From Acanthosepion esculentum (lineage: Eukaryota > Mollusca > Cephalopoda > Sepiida > Sepiidae): a stretch of 64,000 bases of DNA. The DNA lies in NCBI GenBank assembly GCA_964036315.1, contig OZ038478.1:141546988-141610987 (forward strand), given 5' to 3'. A program made the translations under genes and the position numbers. Shown piece after piece: positions 23,393 to 36,560 of the stretch (its first letter is position 1; every line of letters starts with the position of its first letter). The notes beneath the pieces were generated by a model. The model saw nothing but the letters and a program-made list of their open reading frames with translations, had not been told where the DNA came from and did no database searches.

Positions 23393-24540
23393 CTTTTTGA
23401 AAAAGCATCACAACAAATTAATAGTAAATGAATTTAGGTCCGGTTGGCTCTTGAGTCAAAATTAAAACATTGAAAGGATTTATAACCGAATCTAAGTATG
23501 TAGAGAGTGTAGTATATAGGAGGCAGCATATATTTTTCTGGCTGTCATACTCTTCTATAGCACATACAGTTGACTTATGCTAATCCTTAACGACACGTCG
23601 ATGTCTCTCTTTCTATTTCCGTGTGCATGTAAAATTATAGAGTTTGTGGGCTCTTGAAATAACTCAAGAGGCTTATGACGATTTTAATTTATGATTTGAT
23701 TGTATTATACATTTGTGAAAATGTAAAATATGCAAATATTTCATGAACATTATTTAGTTCCTCCACATAACTGTTTCATGGTATTGTTGAACAAATGGCA
23801 AAATTTAGGACGCCCCTATTATTTTAACTACCTTTACTCCTCGGTGATGCTAATTGTTTTAAAATCCGATTATTAGAATTGTAACAAAACTTATGAAAGT
23901 GAATTTATACATTTTCTTTCTTCTTCAAAATTGGAAGCAAAATAATAAATGCTATTTATTTATAGATTGTTTATTTATATTATTTATTAATTAGATTGTT
24001 AAAATAGATGTAAAAAAATAACTAATTACCAATCGATTCAAAATGTATAAAATGGTAAATAATAAGTATTTGTTTATAGTTGGTTCACATATTTTAATAA
24101 TTTAGCAAATGTTTATAAATTTATTAATAAAAATCGTTTTCATATTTCTTTCTTTATAAATATTGCGTTGCATTAGTTTTAAGTGTAATACTTTTCAGAA
24201 TATAAAATTATTCTGTAAAGAAACAATATAATAAATAAACAGCGTTTAATATCTTAGTAGTACATTCAAAAGAACAGAAAATGTATACATTAATAGCGGT
24301 GTGAAGGGTATGTAGTACCATAAATATTTTTTTAGATTTATTTTAGTCAAAGGAGAATGCAAATAACACGTTAGATTCTGAAATCAGTCGAATATGTTTC
24401 CCACGTTGAATAATACAAATTATACAAAGAATTAATCTAGCGATAAAGGAATTGAACGTATTCGGGACCATCGAGTCAATGCGAATGATTCTTTCCATAA
24501 CTGCATTGTATGCACCATATAGTTTTGCATTCGAATTATT
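23393..24540. other. Very AT-rich spacer
   Basis: No ORF or repeat recognised. Confidence 0.5.
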
Positions 24541-25566
24541 CCTTTTCCGAGGCTAAATCTCGGACATCAGACCAACTTGGCCAGTTCCTCAACAGGTCGT
24601 CAGACAACCTCACTTCGAAATTTTCAAACATGTCTCTACAGAATTCGGCAATTCAATTGTTCGTCACGTAACAGAGACGCTAAGACAAGCTCTTCAACAT
24701 ATCCTAATAAGCACGTGGTGCACTCTTTTTGCAACTGTCAGCAAAGTGTCCAATTCACCCCCAGACAGAATTTCAACTGTAAAAAACAGATTGCGGAGGA
24801 CAAGTGACAACAAGCCTCAAGTGTTCAGACAACCCTTTCTACAGTATTTTCTATCGACAGCATTATTCTGAAATGGAAGCAAACTCAAAGTTTCATTGGA
24901 ATGAACGCACATTAATTTTTTCTGGACGACTCGCTGTTCCATGACAATACATTCGATGCGACATCACTGTGAGAATGTGCATGCACGTTATTCATCGCTA
25001 CTAATATTGCAAATTCCACATTCTCTCATTACTTGCAACTGGTCATTGCAATCGCACCCTGTTCCATACTGAAACTCAAAAAGCGCGCGCATACAATTAA
25101 TTCGACACCACGTGGACTCAACTCTTTCACGTCATTTCCTTGCTTCCCATGCCTTACAACATTTATTTCGGAAGACTCACTGTTCCGAATATGTATCGAT
25201 GCATCATTCTTTCAACGAAAAGTTTTGCTGGCAAAGATTCGTATAATCACTAAAAAGCAAATCTTTTCTCAAATTCGCCGTGACTGCAACGACCAGCAGC
25301 GATCATCAGCTGCAACGATCAACCTTTCCCGCATATTATTCGACATTACGATGACGCGTACATCACGATGACGTCATACTCAAATTCACGCGTACATTGT
25401 CGACATACACATACTCACATTGTGCTACACGCCGCACACATTTCAGATTACATTTCTAACCACAGTTGTCACACTCGTTACTTATCGCCACATGCACGCT
25501 CCATATTTCGTTACACACGTGACATATTAATGCCCATTCGGCATGCCCATTAATCTGAGGGGAGAT
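24541..25566 (+). other. Probable 3' internal region of an LTR retroelement
   Basis: Base composition changes abruptly from the AT-rich spacer. Short open frames (24577-24807 and an overlapping one to about 24870) show no motif I know. The region ends in a purine tract, GAGGGGAGA (25557-25565), directly followed by TA and a TG start. A cyclic-AMP-response-type palindrome TGACGTCA is at 25369-25376. Interpretation as the 3' end of an LTR element rests mainly on the polypurine tract and the promoter that follows. Confidence 0.45.
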
Positions 25567-25567
25567 A

Positions 25568-25850
25568 TGTGGACTCGTCCATGTCAACCAGTTTACCCTC
25601 TGCTAGGAAATGCACCCTTCCTGTTACGATATTACCAACATCGTACTTACAGATAATCAACAGGCATTCATTGGTTAATCACCGTCAATCTAGCTTGCTG
25701 ATTGGTCAGTATCGACCAATCAGATCGCTCCCACGCGCACGATCATATAACGCGCCATTCTTCCCGGAGCCTACGAGATGGTATAAAAACCCAAGAACAC
25801 GTGTCACGCCGAACAGTCCCGAGCAGACCGGAGCAGTCCCGACAACGACA
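25568..25850 (+). promoter_or_regulatory. LTR-type (U3/R) promoter upstream of the satellite
   Basis: Begins TGTGGACTCGTCC right after the polypurine tract. It contains three CCAAT boxes, one at 25670-25674 (inverted) and a pair in a perfect dyad, TGATTGGTC and GACCAATCA, spanning 25699-25722. TATAAAA lies at 25782-25788, about 60 bp further. Transcription would be expected to start near 25812, some 40 bp before the first satellite unit. This is a well-formed RNA polymerase II core layout. It may be an LTR U3 or a host promoter; the polypurine tract favours an LTR. Confidence 0.6.
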
Positions 25851-28800
25851 AACAATTTCGACCGCTCACACATTGCCAAAATGTAACGCTCAAGGAACTC
25901 CCGTCTTGACTAACGCAGTCAGACGTTAAAGAATTTTCGTTGACAATTTCGACCGCTTACAGCATTGCCAAAATACAACTCTCAGAAAATTCCCGTCTTG
26001 ACTAACGCAGTCAGACGTTAAAGAACTTTCGTTGACAATTTCGACCACTTACAACATTGCCAAAATGTAACTCTCAGAGAACTCCCGTCTTGACTAACGC
26101 AGTCAGACGTTAAAGAACTTTCGTTGACAATTTCGACCACTTACAACATTGCCAAAATGTAACTCTCAGAGAACTCCCGTCTTGACTAACGCAGTCAGAC
26201 GTTAAAGAACTTTCGTTGACAATTTCGACCACTTACAACATTGCCAAAATGTAACTCTCAGAGAACTCCCGTCTTGACTAACGCAGTCAGACGTTAAAGA
26301 ACTTTCGTTGACAATTTCGACCACTTACAACATTGCCAAAATGTAACTCTCAGAGAACTCCCGTCTTGACTAACGCAGTCAGACGTTAAAGAACTTTCGT
26401 TGACAATTTCGACCGCTTACAACATTGCCAAAATGTAACTCTCAGAGAACTCCCGTCTTGACTAACGCAGTCAGACGTTAAAGAACTTTCGTTGACAATT
26501 TCGACCACTTACAACATTGCCAAAATGTAACTCTCAGAGAACTCCCGTCTTGACTAACGCAGTAGACGTTAAAGAACTTTCGTTGACAATTTCGACCGCT
26601 TACAACATTGCCAAAATGTAACTCTCAGAGAACTCCCGTCTTGACTAACGCAGTCAGACGTTAAAGAACTTTCGTTGACAATTTCGACCACTTACAACAT
26701 TGCCAAAATGTAACTCTCAGAGAACTCCCGTCTTGACTAACGCAGTCAGACGTTAAAGAACTTTCGTTGACAATTTCGACCACTTACAACATTGCCAAAA
26801 TGTAACTCTCAGAGAACTCCCGTCTTGACTAACGCAGTCAGACGTTAAAGAACTTTCGTTGACAATTTCGACCACTTACAACATTGCCAAAATGTAACTC
26901 TCAGAGAACTCCCGTCTTGACTAACGCAGTCAGACGTTAAAGAACTTTCGTTGACAATTTCGACCACTTACAACATTGCCAAAATGTAACTCTCAGAGAA
27001 CTCCCGTCTTGACTAACGCAGTCAGACGTTAAAGAACTTTCGTTGACAATTTCGACCACTTACAACATTGCCAAAATGTAACTCTCAGAGAACTCCCGTC
27101 TTGACTAACGCAGTCAGACGTTAAAGAACTTTCGTTGACAATTTCGACCGCTTACAACATTGCCAAAATGTAACTCTCAGAGAACTCCCGTCTTGACTAA
27201 CGCAGTCAGACGTTAAAGAACTTTCGTTGACAATTTCGACCACTTACAACATTGCCAAAATGTAACTCTCAGAGAACTCCCGTCTTGACTAACGCAGTCA
27301 GACGTTAAAGAACTTTCGTTGACAATTTCGACCACTTACAACATTGCCAAAATGTAACTCTCAGAGAACTCCCGTCTTGACTAACGCAGTCAGACGTTAA
27401 AGAACTTTCGTTGACAATTTCGACCGCTTACAACATTGCCAAAATGTAACTCTCAGAGAACTCCCGTCTTGACTAACGCAGTCAGACGTTAATGAACTTT
27501 CGTTGACAATTTCGACCACTTACAACATTGCCAAAATGTAACTCTCAGAGAACTCCCGTCTTGACTAACGCAGTCAGACGTTAAAGAACTTTCGTTGACA
27601 ATTTCAACCACTTACAACATTGCCAAAATGTAACTCTCAGAGAACTCCCGTCTTGACTAACGCAGTCAGACGTTAAAGAACTTTCGTTGACAATTTCGAC
27701 CACTTACAACATTGCCAAAATGTAACTCTCAGAGAACTCCCGTCTTGACTAACGCAGTCAGACGTTAAAGAACTTTCGTTGACAATTTCGACCGCTTACA
27801 ACATTGCCAAAATGTAACTCTCAGAGAACTCCCGTCTTGACTAACGCAGTCAGACGTTAAAGAACTTTCGTTGACAATTTCGACCACTTACAACATTGCC
27901 AAAATGTAACTCTCAGAGAACTCCCGTCTTGACTAACGCAGTCAGACGTTAAAGAACTTTCGTTGACAATTTCGACCACTTACAACATTGCCAAAATGTA
28001 ACTCTCAGAGAACTCCCGTCTTGACTAACGCAGTCAGACGTTAAAGAACTTTCGTTGACAATTTCGACCACTTACAACATTGCCAAAATGTAACTCTCAG
28101 AGAACTCCCGTCTTGACTAACGCAGTCAGACGTTAAAGAACTTTCGTTGACAATTTCGACCACTTACAACATTGCCAAAATGTAACTCTCAGAGAACTCC
28201 CGTCTTGACTAACGCAGTCAGACGTTAAAGAACTTTCGTTGACAATTTCGACCTCTTACAACATTGCCAAAATGTAACTCTCAGAGAACTCCCGTCTTGA
28301 CTAACGCAGTCAGACGTTAAAGAACTTTCGTTGACAATTTCGACCACTTACAACATTGCCAAAATGTAACTCTCAGAGAACTCCCGTCTTGACTAACGCA
28401 GTCAGACGTTAAAGAACTTTCGTTGACAATTTCGACCACTTACAACATTGCCAAAATGTAACTCTCAGAGAACTCCCGTCTTGACTAACGCAGTCAGACG
28501 TTAAAGAACTTTCGTTGACAATTTCGACCGCTTACAACATTGCCAAAATGTAACTCTCAGAGAACTCCCGTCTTGACTAACGCAGTCAGACGTTAAAGAA
28601 CTTTCGTTGACAATTTCGACCACTTACAACATTGCCAAAATGTAACTCTCAGAGAACTCCCGTCTTGACTAACGCAGTCAGACGTTAAAGAACTTTCGTT
28701 GACAATTTCGACCGCTTACAACATTGCCAAAATGTAACTCTCAGAGAACTCCCGTCTTGACTAACGCAGTCAGACGTTAAAGAACTTTCGTTGACAATTT

Positions 28801-31800
28801 CGACCACTTACAACATTGCCAAAATGTAACTCTCAGAGAACTCCCGTCTTGACTAACGCAGTCAGACGTTAAAGAACTTTCGTTGACAATTTCGACCGCT
28901 TACAACATTGCCAAAATGTAACTCTCAGAGAACTCCCGTCTTGACTAACGCAGTCAGACGTTAAAGAACTTTCGTTGACAATTTCGACCACTTACAACAT
29001 TGCCAAAATGTAACTCTCAGAGAACTCCCGTCTTGACTAACGCAGTCAGACGTTAAAGAACTTTCGTTGACAATTTCGACCGCTTACAACATTGCCAAAA
29101 TGTAACTCTCAGAGAACTCCCGTCTTGACTAACGCAGTCAGACGTTAAAGAATTTTCGTTGACAATTTCGACCACTTACAACATTGCCAAAATGTAACTC
29201 TCAGAGAACTCCCGTCTTGACTAACGCAGTCAGACGTTAAAGAACTTTCGTTGACAATTTCGACCACTTACAACATTGCCAAAATGTAACTCTCAAAGAA
29301 CTCCCGTCTTGACTAACGCAGTCAGACGTTAAAGAACTTTCGTTGACAATTTCGACCACTTACAACATTGCCAAAATGTAACTCTCAGAGAACTCCCGTC
29401 TTGACTAACGCAGTCAGACGTTAAAGAACTTTCGTTGACAATTTCGACCACTTACAACATTGCCAAAATGTAACTCTCAGAGAACTCCCGTCTTGACTAA
29501 CGCAGTCAGACGTTAAAGAACTTTCGTTGACAATTTCGACCTCTTACAACATTGCCAAAATGTAACTCTCAGAGAACTCCCGTCTTGACTAACGCAGTCA
29601 GACGTTAAAGAACTTTCGTTGACAATTTCGACCACTTACAACATTGCCAAAATGTAACTCTCAGAGAACTCCCGTCTTGACTAACGCAGTCAGACGTTAA
29701 AGAACTTTCGTTGACAATTTCGACCACTTACAACATTGCCAAAATGTAACTCTCAGAGAACTCCCGTCTTGACTAACGCAGTCAGACGTTAAAGAACTTT
29801 CGTTGACAATTTCGACCGCTTACAACATTGCCAAAATGTAACTCTCAGAGAACTCCCGTCTTGACTAACGCAGTCAGACGTTAAAGAACTTTCGTTGACA
29901 ATTTCGACCACTTACAACATTGCCAAAATGTAACTCTCAGAGAACTCCCGTCTTGACTAACGCAGTCAGACGTTAAAGAACTTTCGTTGACAATTTCGAC
30001 CACTTACAACATTGCCAAAATGTAACTCTCAGAGAACTCCCGTCTTGACTAACGCAGTCAGACGTTAAAGAACTTTCGTTGACAATTTCGACCGCTTACA
30101 ACATTGCCAAAATGTAACTCTCAGAGAACTCCCGTCTTGACTAACGCAGTCAGACGTTAAAGAACTTTCGTTGACAATTTCGACCACTTACAACATTGCC
30201 AAAATGTAACTCTCAGAGAACTCCCGTCTTGACTAACGCAGTCAGACGTTAAAGAACTTTCGTTGACAATTTCGACCGCTTACAACATTGCCAAAATGTA
30301 ACTCTCAGAGAACTCCCGTCTTGACTAACGCAGTCAGACGTTAAAGAACTTTCGTTGACAATTTCGACCACTTACAACATTGCCAAAATGTAACTCTCAG
30401 AGAACTCCCGTCTTGACTAACGCAGTCAGACGTTAAAGAACTTTCGTTGACAATTTCGACCGCTTACAACATTGCCAAAATGTAACTCTCAGAGAACTCC
30501 CGTCTTGACTAACGCAGTCAGACGTTAAAGAATTTTCGTTGACAATTTCTACCACTTACAACATTGCCAAAATGTAACTCTCAGAGAACTCCCGTCTTGA
30601 CTAACGCAGTCAGACGTTAAAGAACTTTCGTTGACAATTTCGACCACTTACAACATTGCCAAAATGTAACTCTCAAAGAACTCCCGTCTTGACTAACGCA
30701 GTCAGACGTTAAAGAACTTTCGTTGACAATTTCGACCACTTACAACATTGCCAAAATGTAACTCTCAGAGAACTCCCGTCTTGACTAACGCAGTCAGACG
30801 TTAAAGAACTTTCGTTGACAATTTCGACCGCTTACAACATTGCCAAAATGTAACTCTCAGAGAACTCCCGTCTTGACTAACGCAGTCAGACGTTAAAGAA
30901 CTTTCGTTGACAATTTCGACCACTTACAACATTGCCAAAATGTAACTCTCAGAGAACTCCCGTCTTGACTAACGCAGTCAGACGTTAAAGAACTTTCGTT
31001 GACAATTTCGACCACTTACAACATTGCCAAAATGTAACTCTCAGAGAACTCCCGTCTTGACTAACGCAGTCAGACGTTAAAGAACTTTCGTTGACAATTT
31101 CGACCACTTACAACATTGCCAAAATGTAACTCTCAGAGAACTCCCGTCTTGACTAACGCAGTCAGACGTTAAAGAACTTTCGTTGACAATTTCGACCACT
31201 TACAACATTGCCAAAATGTAACTCTCAGAGAACTCCCGTCTTGACTAACGCAGTCAGACGTTAAAGAACTTTCGTTGACAATTTCGACCACTTACAACAT
31301 TGCCAAAATGTAATTCTCAGAGAACTCCCGTCTTGACTAACGCAGTCAGACGTTAAAGAACTTTCGTTGACAATTTCGACCGCTTACAACATTGCCAAAA
31401 TGTAACTCTCAGAGAACTCCCGTCTTGACTAACGCAGTCAGACGTTAAAGAACTTTCGTTGACAATTTCGACCACTTACAACATTGCCAAAATGTAACTC
31501 TCAGAGAACTCCCGTCTTGACTGACGCAGTCAGACGTTAAAGAACTTTCGTTGACAATTTCGACCGCTTACAACATTGCCAAAATGTAACTCTCAGAGAA
31601 CTCCCGTCTTGACTAACGCAGTCAGACGTTAAAGAACTTTCGTTGACAATTTCGACCGCTTACAACATTGCCAAAATGTAACTCTCAGAGAACTCCCGTC
31701 TTGACTAACGCAGTCAGACGTTAAAGAACTTTCGTTGACAATTTCGACCACTTACAACATTGCCAAAATGTAACTCTCAGAGAACTCCCGTCTTGACTGA

Positions 31801-34800
31801 CGCAGTCAGACGTTAAAGAACTTTCGTTGACAATTTCGACCGCTTACAACATTGCCAAAATGTAACTCTCAGAGAACTCCCGTCTTGACTAACGCAGTCA
31901 GACGTTAAAGAACTTTCGTTGACAATTTCGACCGCTTACAACATTGCCAAAATGTAACTCTCAGAGAACTCCCGTCTTGACTAACGCAGTCAGACGTTAA
32001 AGAACTTTCGTTGACAATTTCGACCACTTACAACATTGCCAAAATGTAACTCTCAGAGAACTCCCGTCTTGACTAACGCAGTCAGACGTTAAAGAACTTT
32101 CGTTGACAATTTCGACCACTTACAACATTGCCAAAATGTAACTCTCAGAGAACTCCCGTCTTGACTAACGCAGTCAGACGTTAAAGAACTTTCGTTGACA
32201 ATTTCGACCGCTTACAACATTGCCAAAATGTAACTCTCAGAGAACTCCCGTCTTGACTAACGCAGTCAGACGTTAAAGAACTTTCGTTGACAATTTCGAC
32301 CACTTACAACATTGCCAAAATGTAACTCTCAGAGAACTCCCGTCTTGACTAACGCAGTCAGACGTTAAAGAACTTTCGTTGACAATTTCGACCACTTACA
32401 ACATTGCCAAAATGTAACTCTCAGAGAACTCCCGTCTTGACTAACGCAGTCAGACGTTAAAGAACTTTCGTTGACAATTTCGACCGCTTACAACATTGCC
32501 AAAATGTAACTCTCAGAGAACTCCCGTCTTGACTAACGCAGTCAGACGTTAAAGAACTTTCGTTGACAATTTCGACCACTTACAACATTGCCAAAATGTA
32601 ACTCTCAGAGAACTCCCGTCTTGACTAACGCAGTCAGACGTTAAAGAACTTTCGTTGACAATTTCGACCACTTACAACATTGCCAAAATGTAACTCTCAG
32701 AGAACTCCCGTCTTGACTAACGCAGTCAGACGTTAAAGAACTTTCGTTGACAATTTCGACCACTTACAACATTGCCAAAATGTAACTCTCAGAGAACTCC
32801 CTTCTTGACTAACGCAGTCAGACGTTAAAGAACTTCCGTTGACAATTTCGACCACTTACAACATTGCCAAAATGTAACTCTCAGAGAACTCCCGTCTTGA
32901 CTGACGCAGTCAGACGTTAAAGAACTTTCGTTGACAATTTCGACCGCTTACAACATTGCCAAAATGTAACTCTCAGAGAACTCCCGTCTTGACTAACGCA
33001 GTCAGACGTTAAAGAACTTTCGTTGACAATTTCGACCACTTACAACATTGCCAAAATGTAACTCTCAGAGAACTCCCGTCTTGACTAACGCAGTCAGACG
33101 TTAAAGAACTTTCGTTGACAATTTCGACCGCTTACAACATTGCCAAAATGTAACTCTCAGAGAACTCCCGTCTTGACTAACGCAGTCAGACGTTAAAGAA
33201 CTTTCGTTGACAATTTCGACCGCTTACAACATTGCCAAAATGTAACTCTCAGAGAACTCCCGTCTTGACTAACGCAGTCAGACGTTAAAGAACTTTCGTT
33301 GACAATTTCGACCACTTACAACATTGCCAAAATGTAACTCTCAGAGAACTCCCGTCTTGACTAACGCAGTCAGACGTTAAAGAACTTTCGTTGACAATTT
33401 CGACCACTTACAACATTGCCAAAATGTAACTCTCAGAGAACTCCCGTCTTGACTAACGCAGTCAGACGTTAAAGAACTTTCGTTGACAATTTCGACCGCT
33501 TACAACATTGCCAAAATGTAACTCTCAGAGAACTCCCGTCTTGACTAACGCAGTCAGACGTTAAAGAACTTTCGTTGACAATTTCGACCACTTACAACAT
33601 TGCCAAAATGTAACTCTCAGAGAACTCCCGTCTTGACTAACGCAGTCAGACGTTAAAGAACTTTCGTTGACAATTTCGACCGCTTACAACATTGCCAAAA
33701 TGTAACTCTCAGAGAACTCCCGTCTTGACTAACGCAGTCAGACGTTAAAGAACTTTCGTTGACAATTTCGACCGCTTACAACATTGCCAAAATGTAACTC
33801 TCAGAGAACTCCCGTCTTGACTAACGCAGTCAGACGTTAAAGAACTTTCGTTGACAATTTCGACCACTTACAACATTGCCAAAATGTAACTCTCAGAGAA
33901 CTCCCGTCTTGACTAACGCAGTCAGACGTTAAAGAACTTTCGTTGACAATTTCGACCGCTTACAACATTGCCAAAATGTAACTCTCAGAGAACTCCCGTC
34001 TTGACTAACGCAGTCAGACGTTAAAGAACTTTCGTTGACAATTTCGACCGCTTACAACATTGCCAAAATGTAACTCTCAGAGAACTCCCGTCTTGACTAA
34101 CGCAGTCAGACGTTAAAGAACTTTCGTTGACAATTTCGACCACTTACAACATTGCCAAAATGTAACTCTCAGAGAACTCCCGTCTTGACTGACGCAGTCA
34201 GACGTTAAAGAACTTTCGTTGACAATTTCGACCGCTTACAACATTGCCAAAATGTAACTCTCAGAGAACTCCCGTCTTGACTAACGCAGTCAGACGTTAA
34301 AGAACTTTCGTTGACAATTTCGACCACTTACAACATTGCCAAAATGTAACTCTCAGAGAACTCCCGTCTTGACTAACGCAGTCAGACGTTAAAGAACTTT
34401 CGTTGACAATTTCGACCGCTTACAACATTGCCAAAATGTAACTCTCAGAGAACTCCCGTCTTGACTAACGCAGTCAGACGTTAAAGAACTTTCGTTGACA
34501 ATTTCGACCGCTTACAACATTGCCAAAATGTAACTCTCAGAGAACTCCCGTCTTGACTAACGCAGTCAGACGTTAAAGAACTTTCGTTGACAATTTCGAC
34601 CACTTACAACATTGCCAAAATGTAACTCTCAGAGAACTCCCGTCTTGACTAACGCAGTCAGACGTTAAAGAACTTTCGTTGACATTTTCGACCACTTACA
34701 ACATTGCCAAAATGTAACTCTCAGAGAACTCCCGTCTTGACTAACGCAGTCAGACGTTAAAGAACTTTCGTTGACAATTTCGACCGCTTACAACATTGCC

Positions 34801-35596
34801 AAAATGTAACTCTCAGAGAACTCCCGTCTTGACTAACGCAGTCAGACGTTAAAGAACTTTCGTTGACAATTTCGACCACTTACAACATTGCCAAAATGTA
34901 ACTCTCAGAGAACTCCCGTCTTGACTAACGCAGTCAGACGTTAAAGAACTTTCGTTGACAATTTCGACCGCTTACAACATTGCCAAAATGTAACTCTCAG
35001 AGAACTCCCGTCTTGACTAACGCAGTCAGACGTTAAAGAACTTTCGTTGACAATTTCGACCGCTTACAACATTGCCAAAATGTAACTCTCAGAGAACTCC
35101 CGTCTTGACTAACGCAGTCAGACGTTAAAGAACTTTCGTTGACAATTTCGACCACTTACAACATTGCCAAAATGTAACTCTCAGAGAACTCCCGTCTTGA
35201 CTAACGCAGTCAGACGTTAAAGAACTTTCGTTGACAATTTCGACCGCTTACAACATTGCCAAAATGTAACTCTCAGAGAACTCCCGTCTTGACTAACGCA
35301 GTCAGACGTTAAAGAACTTTCGTTGACAATTTCGACCGCTTACAACATTGCCAAAATGTAACTCTCAGAGAACTCCCGTCTTGACTAACGCAGTCAGACG
35401 TTAAAGAACTTTCGTTGACAATTTCGACCACTTACAACATTGCCAAAATGTAACTCTCAGAGAACTCCCTTCTTGACTAACGCAGTCAGACGTTAAAGAA
35501 CTTCCGTTGACAATTTCGACCGCTTACAACATTGCCAAAATGTAACTCTCAGAGAACTCCCGTCTTGACTGACGCAGTCAGACGTTAAAGAACTTT
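25851..35596 (+). repeat. 92-bp satellite array, about 106 units
   Basis: Tandem head-to-tail array with a 92-bp period, checked at several points (for example AGTCAGACG at 26101 and 26193). Units are nearly identical. The first two at the left edge are the most diverged, and one unit near 26563 lacks a base. One site varies among A, G and rarely T (ACCACTTAC, ACCGCTTAC, ACCTCTTAC). Rare variants recur 14 or 15 units apart, showing higher-order structure. Each unit holds AAATGTAA, a start codon directly followed by a stop; a dyad TGACT-AACGC-AGTCA; and AGAACTTTCG, which fits an inverted heat-shock-element pair. It is not coding: 92 is not a multiple of 3 and stops occur in all frames. The right edge breaks inside a unit at AACTTT/ACGG. 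Confidence 0.98.
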
Positions 35597-36037
35597 ACGG
35601 CATTTCACGCAAGTACAATCTCTGAACTCTACATGCAACATAAACAATTTCTATTATGCAACATACTCAATCTCTAAACTGCATTTAATTATAACTTTTT
35701 CGTTATGAGTCTGGATATGAGTTTAGATACAAATAATTACCTTAATCTAAAGGAAGCAACTCAGTGCCACTTTTTCAGTTCGCATGCATGTAATTTCAAT
35801 ACCTAATAAATTCAGTTGTTATGTTTTTAATATTATGTTCTTTTTTGTATTTCCCCATATGCTAATAATTTCCACACCTTTCCTAACAAAATAAATAATT
35901 GTGGGGAACAGCCCTTTCAACACGCAACTTACATCAGCCTTCTCAACGCACGCCAACAGCATACAGGGCCCGTTCCCCTACAGTATAATAACATTCGACG
36001 CAAAGTGTATACGGAGTCGTATATTCTTCTTCTTCTT
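35597..36037. other. Right flank of the satellite, with poly(A) signals
   Basis: AT-rich. AATAAA occurs at 35805-35810 and 35890-35895 on the plus strand. TGTGGGGAAC (about 35900) and GTTCCCCTACA (about 35972) form an imperfect inverted pair 80 bp apart, which could be the ends of a small element. No gene. Confidence 0.4.
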
Positions 36038-36038
36038 C

Positions 36039-36092
<54 letters not shown>

Positions 36093-36560
36093 TATAGCTC
36101 CTTTACCTTCAAGACGTCATCGGTAATGGCTATACACAATTTCCCATCTTTTGTATCTCTTAATAAATTAAGTAGTTTTGTTCTCTCAACTAAGATTTGT
36201 TGTTTCATCCATTTAGACATGCTCGCTTGATAGGTCATGCGTTCTTTTCTTCTGTCCCTCTTGCCTTCAACCCGCCCTGTGAGTATCAAATTTTCCAAAC
36301 ACTCTCTCTTCATTATGTTTCCTAGTAATTTCAACTGACTCTTCATGATGCTAAGTATTAGTGTTGTTTGTGTTTCGATTTTCTCTAAAACTTCGTCGTT
36401 GCTCACATCGTCGTTGAACAAACTTCACGTTGCTATGGTATTCTCAGTATCCTTCTGTAGAAGCACATTTCTGTTAGTGCTCAAATCTCTTCTTCATCTG
36501 TGAGGAGATTGTTCAGCATTCTCCACCATACCGTAATTATGTTTTATCTAACAGTTCAGT
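36038..36560 (-). pseudogene. RTE/L1-like LINE, C-terminal fragment with (AAT)n tail
   Basis: The minus frame 36421-36092 reads NDEVLEKIETQTTLILSIMK, then QLKLLGNIMKRECLENLILT, then GRVEGKRDRRKERMTY. This is the familiar end of a LINE ORF2 (NEEVL..I......I..RQL.FLGHIMR...LE.L.LTG...GKR.RG). Upstream, about 36421-36560, a frameshifted part aligns to the sister copy at 56390-56885. The element ends at CTATAG followed by (AAT)n in its own orientation (36092-36038), a simple-repeat tail. Confidence 0.8.

Noticed and set aside
25569..25929. Open frames of 75-105 codons over the promoter
   Set aside because: They overlap the CCAAT/TATA region and end at the first ATG-TAA of the satellite; no protein signature.
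25851..35596. CRISPR array
   Set aside because: Units are directly abutting 92-bp copies with no unique spacers, in a eukaryotic context.
25851..35596. CENP-B box in the satellite
   Set aside because: TTCGTTG matches the first half of the box, but the required CGGG half is absent.
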